Positions 15,278 through 21,974 of a stretch of DNA of 21,974 nt are shown one piece after another. Within the stretch, counting starts at the first letter, position 1. Every line of letters begins with the position of its first letter. Both the position numbers and the translations under genes were made by a program. The notes beneath the pieces are model-generated. The model worked only from the letters and a program-made list of their open reading frames with translations, did no database searches and was not told where the DNA came from. Location of the stretch: the NCBI GenBank assembly GCA_025359355.1, contig JANYGR010000049.1, forward strand, positions 1 through 21,974, read 5' to 3'. This stretch comes from Bacteroidota bacterium. Its GTDB lineage: Bacteria; Bacteroidota; Bacteroidia; B-17B0; Aurantibacillaceae.

Positions 15278-16309
15278 TTAATTATTTACACTATTTCTAT
15301 TTCTTCGTAAAAAAAGAATGGAAGGCTTTTCTATATATTGGTGGATTAAATGAGCAAATGACAAGATGATAATAAAAGAAATCGTTGATGACATCCAAAA
15401 GCTAAGATGTAAATATTTCATTAAGCCCGGTATAATAACCGATACACCAATGTATTGATGTATTAAATATAAACTATAGGATAATTGCCCCAACCATATT
15501 GTAATTGGATTAACTATAACTTTTAATTTATTAAATAGGTATAAAATAAAAACACCGTAAATAACAGATAATGTTACAATATATTCTGTTAAGCTAATGT
15601 ATTTTGTATTATAGTAACAATGGCGAAACAGGAAGCATTGAATAATTAATGTAAAAGCAAATAAACTCATTCTTATGATTGTAAGCTTTTCAAACTTCAT
15701 TTTATAAAGTATAATTCCAGCATAAAACAATGGAAAATAACTAATGATAGGTAGAGCTACTAAAATGTTTTGGAAATAAATATTATTAGCAACAACATCA
15801 AACGTATAACATAAACAAAATAACATAAACACCACTCCAATATATTCAATGTATTTTATGGTCTTGGTTAGCATTAATAAAATAATGAAACTATAAAATA
15901 CGAGCTCTATAATTAATGTCCAATAAGGGCCATCTATACTATCAATATTAAAGTAGTATTGAACCATCGTCATATTCACTAAGTATTTCCAAATCATACC
16001 ATGCTCTATAACTGATACAGGAATAATAAATGATTTTAATATGATTATTAAAGTAGTCAATGTAACACAAAACCAATAGGTAGGATATAATCGACTAAAT
16101 CTACTCCAAGCAAACGCTTTCCAATACGTTGTTTTTTGAATTGTCATAAATATGACAAAACCGCTGATTATAAAAAACAAATCAACTCCCATTGCTCCAA
16201 TATTAAAGTTGAAAATGGATTGCGATTGCCCCATCGTAAAATGAAAGAGAATAACAGCTATTACAGCAATACCCCTCAAGGCATCAAGCTCTAATATTCT
16301 AATTTTCAT
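15278..16309 (-). CDS. Acyltransferase family 3 membrane protein
   Basis: 343-aa integral membrane acyltransferase of the acyltransferase-3 / OafA-like family, which transfers acyl groups, often acetyl, to envelope glycans or lipids. The N-terminal signature RILELDALRGIAVIAVILFH (R12 and H23 are the family's conserved residues) and GVDLFFIISGFVIF are clear. About ten membrane segments follow, including the SYSLYLIHQYIG helix near residue 275. There is no C-terminal SGNH domain, and the length is normal for the membrane-only form. It converges with the repeat-protein gene across only 24 bp and lies 71 bp downstream of the cyanophycinase gene. The acceptor molecule cannot be inferred, because no glycan biosynthesis gene is adjacent. 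Confidence 0.92.
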   Translation of the reverse strand: MKIRILELDALRGIAVIAVILFHFTMGQSQSIFNFNIGAMGVDLFFIISGFVIFMTIQKTTYWKAFAWSRFSRLYPTYWFCVTLTTLIIILKSFIIPVSVIEHGMIWKYLVNMTMVQYYFNIDSIDGPYWTLIIELVFYSFIILLMLTKTIKYIEYIGVVFMLFCLCYTFDVVANNIYFQNILVALPIISYFPLFYAGIILYKMKFEKLTIIRMSLFAFTLIIQCFLFRHCYYNTKYISLTEYIVTLSVIYGVFILYLFNKLKVIVNPITIWLGQLSYSLYLIHQYIGVSVIIPGLMKYLHLSFWMSSTISFIIILSFAHLIHQYIEKPSILFLRRNRNSVNN

Positions 16310-16372
16310 GTTAATTTGATTAGGTTAATGAGTTGTTATCTTAATAAAACTATAATACCTAACTTAAATTCA

Positions 16373-16380
16373 CAAAAATA
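16373..16380 (-). promoter_or_regulatory. Possible -7 element for the acyltransferase gene
   Basis: The minus strand reads TATTTTTG, a match to TAnnTTTG, directly after the cyanophycinase stop and 63 bp before the acyltransferase start. A TTG triplet lies 23 bp upstream (minus-strand sense, plus 16404-16406), slightly farther than the usual spacing. In such AT-rich sequence this match could be chance. Confidence 0.3.
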
Positions 16381-17256
16381 TTAACTATGCATTTTTACAC
16401 CGTCAATTGTCATTTCGTGAGTGGCAAGGTTATAGTAATCGCCCATGCTCATTACATGAACAACTAAATTTTTAATAGAAATTGGTTGGCCCATTTCTAT
16501 TTGAGTAAGGTTAGTGTCTTTAATATGTCTACCATCTACTAATATAATTAACCCAGAGCCAATTGCTTCCATATGCGATTTATTAGTAATGATAACACCT
16601 GTGTCTTCACCTAATCCAATACCTAATACACGTGGATTACCAACTACTGCCTGAAATAAACGACCAATACGACCACGATGCACAAAGTGAGTATCAATAA
16701 TCATATCATCAATTAATCCTAAACCACTAGTAATTTTCACTTCACCTTTTAATAAAGCTTCGCTGCTACTCCCTTGATAAATCATGCTATTAGAAGCTGC
16801 TGCTGCACCAGCGGAAGTGCCTGCAAAAATAAAATCTTCGTGTTGATATTTATGAAGTAATAAATCATGGAAAGGTGTTCCTCCTAATATAGAAGTTAAA
16901 CGTAATTGATCTCCGCCAGTAAACATAACAACATCAGCCGCTTGCAATCTATCAACAGACGTTTGGTCCAAAGCATGTTCACGGTTTTCAATATATAAAA
17001 CATCAACATTTTTTGCACCTAAAAATTCGAACGCACGTGCATATTCTGGTCCAACTTCTTTTGGGATTTTTGAAGCAGTTGTTACAATTTCAATTCGAGA
17101 TATTTCTTTATGTTTAGATTCCTTGATTATACGGCGTAATATACCCGTTTCAAAAAAATTTAAGTTTTTTTCTACCTGCTTATCAAAGTTTTTTTCGGTA
17201 AAACTACCTTTATCTACAGCGCCACCTATGATGACTAATTTTCCTTTTGGATTCAT
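16381..17256 (-). CDS. cphB: Cyanophycinase (peptidase family S51)
   Basis: 291-aa serine exopeptidase of family S51 that hydrolyses cyanophycin (multi-L-arginyl-poly-aspartate) to beta-Asp-Arg dipeptides. Seen: LVIIGGAVDK (7-16), TGGDQLR (113-119), the nucleophile loop GTSAGAAA with S148, DTHFVHRGRIGRL (188-200) and the GIGLGEDT motif (212-219); all are standard cyanophycinase positions. The length is normal and there is no signal peptide, so it is predicted cytoplasmic. No cyanophycin synthetase or isoaspartyl dipeptidase is within view, so the substrate may come from a distant locus, or the enzyme may act on other beta-aspartyl peptides. The neighbouring gene upstream is a SirB1-type protein, separated by a repeat-containing 125-bp spacer. 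Confident family call. Confidence 0.92.
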   Translation of the reverse strand: MNPKGKLVIIGGAVDKGSFTEKNFDKQVEKNLNFFETGILRRIIKESKHKEISRIEIVTTASKIPKEVGPEYARAFEFLGAKNVDVLYIENREHALDQTSVDRLQAADVVMFTGGDQLRLTSILGGTPFHDLLLHKYQHEDFIFAGTSAGAAAASNSMIYQGSSSEALLKGEVKITSGLGLIDDMIIDTHFVHRGRIGRLFQAVVGNPRVLGIGLGEDTGVIITNKSHMEAIGSGLIILVDGRHIKDTNLTQIEMGQPISIKNLVVHVMSMGDYYNLATHEMTIDGVKMHS

Positions 17257-17262
17257 ATATTA

Positions 17263-17375
17263 AATTTGACGATGAGTCAATTTGATAATTTGATGATTGA
17301 TTGAGTACTCTGTTAATTTAGAAGAAAGATTTAAATTCAATAGTTTTTATCATCTAATTGACTTATAATCTAATT
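17263..17375. repeat. Direct repeats in the spacer between the SirB1-type gene and cphB
   Basis: AATTTGA occurs three times (17263-17269, 17279-17285, 17287-17293) among TGATGATTGATTGA words, and ATCTAATT occurs twice (17352-17359 and 17368-17375). Together they fill much of the 125-bp spacer 17257-17381. No promoter match or hairpin terminator was recognised. Confidence 0.6.
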
Positions 17376-17381
17376 AGTTAA

Positions 17382-18275
17382 TTATTTTAATTGTTTTTCT
17401 AAGTCTTTTAATTCTTTCACTTTTTCAGCGTAGCCCATTTTATCAAACGAGAAAATAAGATTATTTATAATTCGTTTAATAATATCCAAATTGCTGCATG
17501 GTAAATAATGTTTTGTTTCAGGCTCTATATTTAACTGTTTAATAAAGGCATCAACATCCTGATGATTAAAAATTAAACCTTTACTAAATGGATTGACATA
17601 AAATAAAATATTATCAGAAAGTGTTTTATCGGATGGATCAATTAAATTAGCGAAATCATTGATGTAAGCTAACACAAAATGTTGTGGCAAATTAACGCCA
17701 TACACAGGTATACCAAGCTCTTTGCAGATAAGTGCATAAACAACACTTAACATAACTGGATTTCCTTTTTTTGTTTCTAAAACAACATTAATAAAAGAAT
17801 TTTGAGGCGCATGATAATTTGAAATATTACCGCCAAACTGATGTACTTCAAATAAAATATGATTGATGATTTTTACCTTTTCTATTGCAGTTAAATCATC
17901 GTGCAACTCCAACCACACATCTTGTTTAATTTGTTGCAGTTGTTTTTTTAGTTTAGTTTCATCTAAATCTGGATATTGATATCTAGAAATGATACAACAG
18001 CCTTTAAATAAATCATCCTGTTCATTTTCTGCCCAATGTTTAAGCGCATTTTGAAGTGCCTTAAATTGTATGGTATGAATAATGCCTTCGATACGTTTTT
18101 GCATTAACGCATCAAAGCTGTTTTCCCAAGCCGTTTCCAGATGCGGTATAGCTGGCGGTCCTAAAATAATAAACCTATTTTTTACCTCAGAATAAATTCC
18201 ATCATCTGGATCATCTAATAAAGTAATTAAGGCAATTACTTCTTTTAGGTTCATTTCATTTTTTTTAGGTCTCAT
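17382..18275 (-). CDS. SirB1 family transglutaminase-like protein
   Basis: About 297-aa cytoplasmic protein of the SirB1/YchA-like group, which carries a transglutaminase-like fold of unknown activity. The core motif NSFINVVLETKKGNPVMLSV (159-178) leads into VYALICKELGIPVYGVNLPQHFVLAY (179-204, conserved H199) and later NLIDPSDK. The position of the transglutaminase nucleophile is occupied by Ser/Leu rather than a clear Cys, as is common in this family. The N-terminal part (10-120) is helical and repeat-like. I start at the ATG at 18275: a TTG three codons earlier (18284) would place the first codon inside the upstream terminator hairpin. It could also start at 18254 (MNLKEV). It follows the phosphorylase gene and precedes cphB. 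The biological role is unknown. Confidence 0.85.
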   Translation of the reverse strand: MRPKKNEMNLKEVIALITLLDDPDDGIYSEVKNRFIILGPPAIPHLETAWENSFDALMQKRIEGIIHTIQFKALQNALKHWAENEQDDLFKGCCIISRYQYPDLDETKLKKQLQQIKQDVWLELHDDLTAIEKVKIINHILFEVHQFGGNISNYHAPQNSFINVVLETKKGNPVMLSVVYALICKELGIPVYGVNLPQHFVLAYINDFANLIDPSDKTLSDNILFYVNPFSKGLIFNHQDVDAFIKQLNIEPETKHYLPCSNLDIIKRIINNLIFSFDKMGYAEKVKELKDLEKQLK

Positions 18276-18282
18276 ACAAAAC

Positions 18283-18311
18283 AAAAATAGCCCCTTATTG
18301 GAGCTATTTTT
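18283..18311 (-). terminator. Rho-independent terminator after the phosphorylase gene
   Basis: Read on the minus strand, AAAAATAGCTCC-AATAA-GGGGCTATTTTT forms a 12-bp stem with one G-T pair and a 5-nt loop, running into TTTTTGTTTT. It lies 26 bp after the stop of the phosphorylase gene and only 7 bp before the ATG of the SirB1-type gene, so that gene must have its own promoter, rely on read-through, or be attenuated here. The A-rich arm also allows function on the plus strand. Confidence 0.8.
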
Positions 18312-18337
18312 AACCTTTGATTTGTTTTTTTTAACAA

Positions 18338-19204
18338 TTACGTTGTTAATCGTTGTAAACTTTCTTGTATTAATATCTCTACACTTTTCTTGTAATCGCT
18401 GGTAAACTCCTTACGGACGCGGTTTGCAATGATGACACAGGCTGTTAAACACTGGTGGTTTAATAACTTTCCTAAACCATAAAGCGCAGAAGTTTCCATT
18501 TCAAAGTTTGTAATACGGTGCTCTCCCATTTTAAAATCAGTTAAAAACTCATTTAATGTTGGCATAGCCGCTTTTAATCTTATTTGACGACCTTGTGGTC
18601 CATAAAAACCTGGAGCTGTGGCGGTAATACCAATATGGGTTCCTTTTTTAAATTTAGAGATTAAAGCTTCGGAAGCCTTTACACAATAAGGAAAAGGAAG
18701 TGTTGGCATCCAACCTGTATGTTTTATAAAAGCATCGCTAATATCATTTTCGCAAACATTTTCCCAACCATGATAAAAAGGCAAAAGACCATCTAAGCCT
18801 ATACCATGCGAACTAACTACTATACCATTTACTGGAATATCTGCTTGCAAAGCCCCACTAGTGCCCAAACGAATGATGTTAAGTTGACGATGAGTTGGGT
18901 TTAATTCACGGGTTTCTAAATTAATATTTACGGCCGCATCTAATTCATTCATCACGATGTCTAAATTATCGGTACCTATACCAGTAGATAAAACAGTTAT
19001 GCGCTTTCCATTATAAATTCCTGTATGCGTTACAAACTCTCTATGTTCTGTTTTAAATTCTATTTTACTAAAATGTGCTGATATTTGCGCCACGCGATGC
19101 TGATCGCCAACTACTATAACATCATCCGCAATATCTTCACCTTTTAAATTGATATGATATACTCTTTTTTCGTTGGTTAAGATTAATTCTGTTTCTGCAA
19201 ACAT
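18338..19204 (-). CDS. Nucleoside phosphorylase (uridine phosphorylase-like)
   Basis: 288-aa cytoplasmic enzyme of the PNP/UDP phosphorylase family 1, which splits nucleosides with phosphate into base and ribose-1-phosphate. Seen: the phosphate-loop motif VVGDQHRVAQIS (31-42, equivalent to the GDPxR loop), STGIGTDN (73-80), RLGTSGALQ (112-120), APGFYGPQGRQ (197-207), where uridine phosphorylases hold the base-binding region, and FEMETSALYGLG (234-245), the ribose/base-binding EMExS/A motif. Closest in pattern to uridine phosphorylase, but about 30 residues longer than the E. coli enzyme, so the base preference is not assured. The gene ends with its own terminator and lies 39 bp after the DgkA-type gene. 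Confidence 0.88.
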   Translation of the reverse strand: MFAETELILTNEKRVYHINLKGEDIADDVIVVGDQHRVAQISAHFSKIEFKTEHREFVTHTGIYNGKRITVLSTGIGTDNLDIVMNELDAAVNINLETRELNPTHRQLNIIRLGTSGALQADIPVNGIVVSSHGIGLDGLLPFYHGWENVCENDISDAFIKHTGWMPTLPFPYCVKASEALISKFKKGTHIGITATAPGFYGPQGRQIRLKAAMPTLNEFLTDFKMGEHRITNFEMETSALYGLGKLLNHQCLTACVIIANRVRKEFTSDYKKSVEILIQESLQRLTT

Positions 19205-19209
19205 AGATC

Positions 19210-19237
19210 GTTTTGTTTTAGTGAATGTTTTGTTTTA
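19210..19237. repeat. 11-bp direct repeat in the dgkA-phosphorylase spacer
   Basis: GTTTTGTTTTA occurs exactly at 19210-19220 and 19227-19237, filling most of the 39-bp spacer. It follows the same pattern of short repeats in intergenic spacers seen across the window. No role can be read. Confidence 0.6.
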
Positions 19238-19243
19238 TTAATA

Positions 19244-19600
19244 CTAAAGTAAATCTAAAATATATTTTCCGAATATCATAATACCAATCATTGCAGAGAT
19301 GATAGAAAATACAAGCACCGCTCCAGCTGCTAAATCTTTTACTTTACCAGCCATCGAATTTTGATTGGGTTCAACTAAATCCACAAAAGCTTCAATGGCA
19401 GTATTGATAATTTCGAGAGAGAGCAAAATGCCTATACAAATTAAGATAATACACCATTCTGTTAAACTAATGTTTAATATGTATGCAGTAATCATAGCTA
19501 TTATAGCACAAAGAATATGAACTTTCATATTACGTTGTAATAGCGCTAATTTAATGCCTTTGTAAGCATAGGTAAATGATTTAAAAAATAGATGCATCAT
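19244..19600 (-). CDS. dgkA: Diacylglycerol kinase / undecaprenol kinase (DgkA family)
   Basis: 118-aa trimeric-type inner-membrane lipid kinase. It has an N-terminal amphipathic region with FTYAYKGIKLALLQRNMKVH (9-28), then three membrane helices at about 29-46, 49-67 and 94-113. The catalytic and metal-binding segment SLEIINTAIEAFVDLV (61-76) carries E63 and E70, equivalent to the catalytic base and the Mg-binding Glu of E. coli DgkA; KVKDLAAGAVL (86-96) completes the active site. In Bacteroidota and Gram-positives such proteins may phosphorylate undecaprenol rather than diacylglycerol; the substrate is not decidable here. Two adjacent ATGs (19600 and 19597) could start it. A TAAATTTG element lies about 110 bp upstream. 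Confidence 0.93.
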   Translation of the reverse strand: MMHLFFKSFTYAYKGIKLALLQRNMKVHILCAIIAMITAYILNISLTEWCIILICIGILLSLEIINTAIEAFVDLVEPNQNSMAGKVKDLAAGAVLVFSIISAMIGIMIFGKYILDLL

Positions 19601-19708
19601 TAAAATTTAAAACTCTAAAATAAAGATAGGTAAAAAAACAAATATTAGCCCGCTGATTTCGAATATAAGCGCAGATTAAGAACATAAATAGAAATTGTTA
19701 TAATACAA

Positions 19709-19716
19709 CAAATTTA
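19709..19716 (-). promoter_or_regulatory. Possible -7 promoter element upstream of dgkA
   Basis: The minus strand reads TAAATTTG, a full match to TAnnTTTG, in the 142-bp spacer 19601-19742, which is the largest gap in this leftward gene run and so a natural place for a new promoter. No -33 TTG was found. A small palindrome, CGAAATTTTTCG (19723-19734), sits beside it. Confidence 0.35.
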
Positions 19717-19742
19717 GCTCTGCGAAATTTTTCGATAAAAAT

Positions 19743-20360
19743 TCACGCTTCCTCATGCTGATTAAAATTAGAAATCATTACATACAAAAACCACATAAAT
19801 ATGGTGAAAATACCCGTAAATCCAATAGTATCTTTTTCGAACAAAATTCCAAAACTGACTTTTAACAAGGTAAATGGATGAATGATGTCCCAACTATTAA
19901 ACCTTAAATATCTTCCTAAATATAAGCCATAGGCTACTAACCAAAATAATAATGGTGTAATTAGTGTAACATAAAATTCACCAATTTTTTCGTTTAATAA
20001 TGAAAGCATATCTTTCAATGATTTGAAAAATACCATCATTCCTGTTAAAGCAAAGGATAGTACTAAAATTAAATCATACCATAATGGTAAATCAGGACGA
20101 GGTTTTAAATGAAATAAGTCTGTTAAAATATAAGGTGCATTAGGTAAAAACAATAGCCACAACAATACTATTGGAAGGTGTAGGTATGTTAGTTTATGTT
20201 GACGTTTCATATAATCGCTTATCCACCAAGGAATAAAGGCTAAAAATAAATTCCAAACTAAAAAAACATAACTCAAGCCTTCGCTTTTAATAATGCGATA
20301 GGTTAAGAGTGTTACACTAAATAATGTAAAAGTATAAATGAGTTGCTTAAAGGTTTTCAT
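19743..20360 (-). CDS. DUF1361 integral membrane protein
   Basis: 205-aa membrane protein of the DUF1361 family, function unknown. Six or so membrane segments are visible, and the family's conserved motifs are present: NLFLAFIPWWIS (37-48), LLFLPNAPYILTDLFHL (69-85) and YDLILVLSFALTGMM near 94-108. The length agrees with the family. It lies 25 bp after the preceding small membrane protein gene and forms with it and the DUF4153-type gene a tight three-gene unit of uncharacterised membrane proteins. No catalytic residues can be assigned. Confidence 0.9.
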   Translation of the reverse strand: MKTFKQLIYTFTLFSVTLLTYRIIKSEGLSYVFLVWNLFLAFIPWWISDYMKRQHKLTYLHLPIVLLWLLFLPNAPYILTDLFHLKPRPDLPLWYDLILVLSFALTGMMVFFKSLKDMLSLLNEKIGEFYVTLITPLLFWLVAYGLYLGRYLRFNSWDIIHPFTLLKVSFGILFEKDTIGFTGIFTIFMWFLYVMISNFNQHEEA

Positions 20361-20385
20361 GTTTTATTGATTATTTTATAAATTT

Positions 20386-20853
20386 TTAATACGCTGTTGG
20401 GTCAATCGAATCTCTATTTTCAGTTACTATATCTATCGTTTTGAGAATAGTAGATATATTGTAACTCTTTTTATTAAAAACTATATAAATGCAATACCAA
20501 ATGGCAATGAGCCAAGCACTAGCTATCCAAACGATATACGCATACATAAAATAGCTATATACTTTTATTTTAAGAAGATAATCCTCTGAATTATAGTTAT
20601 TAAAATCCTTATGCCAAATGTTACTAAGTAAATACTGCTGTGTAAAATACAAGGCGGCAAAAATGCTAAAATAAATAAGTACAATCATCCAATACGTTTT
20701 TAATTTACCAAGTGGTTTATTCTTACTTAATAAAATGAGTGTTCTAATAAACGCACCAATTAACTGAATTGAACCAATTGCTAATTCCGCTAAAAATAAT
20801 CCTACTAATAACATATAGATGAAGTCGTCTTCGGTTGATGAATAATTTTCCAT
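20386..20853 (-). CDS. Small four-helix membrane protein, unknown
   Basis: 155-aa predicted inner-membrane protein that I do not recognise. Four hydrophobic segments are visible at about 11-34, 51-70, 94-113 and 107-128 (the last two nearly continuous), with a KNKPLGKLKTY loop between the first two and an acidic N-terminus (MENYSSTEDD). No cysteines or motifs suggest an enzyme. It begins 3 bp after the stop of the DUF4153-type gene and ends 25 bp before the DUF1361 gene, so it is probably co-transcribed with both. It may be an accessory subunit of the same unknown membrane process; that rests on position alone. Confidence 0.75.
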   Translation of the reverse strand: MENYSSTEDDFIYMLLVGLFLAELAIGSIQLIGAFIRTLILLSKNKPLGKLKTYWMIVLIYFSIFAALYFTQQYLLSNIWHKDFNNYNSEDYLLKIKVYSYFMYAYIVWIASAWLIAIWYCIYIVFNKKSYNISTILKTIDIVTENRDSIDPTAY

Positions 20854-20856
20854 GTT

Positions 20857-21974
20857 TTATTTTTTGGTTGAGTAAATACTATTAATAATGTACTGATCTC
20901 TTAAATCATAACTGCGCCAATCGTTGGTGTAATCTGATAAATAATGTAAGAGTTTTTCATTTAGTAATTGATCGTATGTTTCACCGTAATAACGTTGATT
21001 TAAATCTGAATAATTCCTTAAACTATCTTTAAATTGTTTACATTCTGGTTTCTTGGCAATGGCTAGTAAATCAGGTAAATTAGCATCTGATAAAGAAAAT
21101 AAATAATAAAAATCAACATCTTTTAAAGGCTTATTACTGATATTGTATCGAGTGATAACGATATCCCAATTTACTATACTACTTATAGTAAGAACCGTAA
21201 ACCATACTGCGACATTCGTTTTTATCAAATACCAATTAGATCTCTTTTTATAAATTTTCCAAAACATAATTAATAATCCAATCACTGCTAATAATAACCA
21301 TACATATACGCCTATGCGTTTATAGGTGAAATTATAATCATGTATATACAATTGGTTACGAATAGCCGTAGATGAAAGCATCAGGATGTTTTGCCCTATC
21401 CATAGGTAAACGCAAGCTATTAATGCTTTGTTGTTTTTTATAAATATAAATTCTTTACGAAATAAAAATAATATTAAGCTCGTAGCTATAATGATTGAAA
21501 AAATAATAACCCCTACTCCATTATGTACAAAATCAGAATGCGTAATGTCTTTTGGTAAACCACCTCCAAAATAAAGGGTTTGTATATCTCCCACATTTAA
21601 AACAATGAGCATCACATTTAACACAATAAATAAGAGCAAGCCTCCAAAGCGTTCGGTTTCATAATGCTTTCCAGCGGTTTCATTTTCTTGAACTATCGAA
21701 TTTTTAAGTGATAAATTATTTTCCCATATCTCTATTGGTTTAATAGTTTGATGATACAAAAAGGAATACATCAATAAAAAACCACCTAGCGTGAAAAATA
21801 TCCAAGTAACAGAAATAAAATCTAAATTAATCCATTTGGTATTTGCAGCAAATAAAGGATTAGACGATTGATATAAATTAAAGAATAGTATACTTAAAAC
21901 AAGTACAATAAAGATTGCTAAAACTTTATAGCCTCGCTTTGAAGTAATATCTTCTGGCTTAGGCTTTAGCCTTG
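20857..21974 (-). CDS. DUF4153/DUF4173 polytopic membrane protein (5' end cut by window edge)
   Basis: At least 371 residues of a polytopic membrane protein of the DUF4153/DUF4173 type. The reading frame stays open to the right edge: upstream of the first internal ATG (21771) it encodes KRGYKVLAIFIVLVLSILF, NPLFAANTKWINLDF and VTWIFFTLGGFLLMYSFLYH, typical membrane-helix pairs of this family, so the true start lies outside the window. Further family features are FVHNGVGVIIFSIIIATSLI, ALIACVYLWIGQNILMLSST, YNFTYKRIGVYVWLLL and the C-terminal YYLFSLSDANLPDLL. About eight membrane segments are visible, followed by a C-terminal soluble part of about 90 residues ending in NSIYSTKK. It is followed after 3 bp by the small membrane protein. 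The function of the family is unknown. Confidence 0.85.
   Translation of the reverse strand, partial: RLKPKPEDITSKRGYKVLAIFIVLVLSILFFNLYQSSNPLFAANTKWINLDFISVTWIFFTLGGFLLMYSFLYHQTIKPIEIWENNLSLKNSIVQENETAGKHYETERFGGLLLFIVLNVMLIVLNVGDIQTLYFGGGLPKDITHSDFVHNGVGVIIFSIIIATSLILFLFRKEFIFIKNNKALIACVYLWIGQNILMLSSTAIRNQLYIHDYNFTYKRIGVYVWLLLAVIGLLIMFWKIYKKRSNWYLIKTNVAVWFTVLTISSIVNWDIVITRYNISNKPLKDVDFYYLFSLSDANLPDLLAIAKKPECKQFKDSLRNYSDLNQRYYGETYDQLLNEKLLHYLSDYTNDWRSYDLRDQYIINSIYSTKK

Noticed and set aside
18276..18284. TTG start at 18284 for the SirB1-type gene
   Set aside because: The codon overlaps the stem of a good terminator, and ATG codons follow closely at 18275 and 18254.
19723..19734. Palindrome CGAAATTTTTCG as terminator or operator
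   Set aside because: The stem is short, no T-tract follows it, and a chance palindrome is likely in such AT-rich sequence.
21772..21774. TTG at 21774 as the start of the DUF4153-type gene
   Set aside because: The frame continues open to the right edge and encodes further membrane helices typical of the family, so the TTG is internal.

Overview
The window looks like chromosomal DNA of a low-GC member of the phylum Bacteroidota. The evidence is a complete Bat (aerotolerance-type) gene cluster in the order usual for that phylum, a large secreted protein ending in a type IX secretion (T9SS) sorting domain, starts without Shine-Dalgarno sequences, and several TAnnTTTG-like -7 promoter elements. 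The family or genus cannot be resolved from this sequence. I saw no rRNA, tRNA, CRISPR array, phage or transposase gene.

Region 1 (1-10429, all minus strand) is the Bat cluster, transcribed leftwards: MoxR AAA+ ATPase, DUF58 protein, a short BatD-like anchored protein, BatA (VWA), an inserted secreted protein with an HDxxH motif, BatB (VWA), BatC (TPR plus Lys-rich tail), BatD, an inserted DinB-family protein, and BatE (TPR, two membrane segments, SH3), which runs off the left edge. The likely arrangement is a MoxR chaperone working with a membrane-anchored VWA/TPR assembly in the inner membrane and periplasm. Two related palindromic GC-rich repeats sit in this cluster. One abuts the DinB stop codon. 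The other is translated in frame inside the BatD signal peptide region. Most intergenic spacers here also carry short direct or tandem repeats of differing sequence.

Region 2 (10430-15253, plus strand) begins at a divergent 235-bp intergenic region. It holds a 912-aa T9SS-secreted beta-propeller-type protein closed by a strong intrinsic terminator, then ornithine aminotransferase (rocD) and, 22 bp downstream, a small protein built of 25-residue helical repeats.

Region 3 (15278-21974, minus strand) meets region 2 head-on across 24 bp. Read leftwards from the right edge it holds a DUF4153/DUF4173 membrane protein (5' end outside the window), a small membrane protein, a DUF1361 membrane protein, a DgkA-type kinase, a uridine-phosphorylase-like enzyme followed by a terminator, a SirB1-type transglutaminase-like protein, a cyanophycinase and an acyltransferase-3 protein. 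Cyanophycinase and RocD could both serve arginine/nitrogen recovery, but no cyanophycin synthetase is visible.

The most unusual items are the repeat embedded in the BatD signal peptide, the HDxxH protein between BatA and BatB, the 25-residue repeat protein, and the repeat-filled spacers. I did not find a clear new multi-gene system beyond these.
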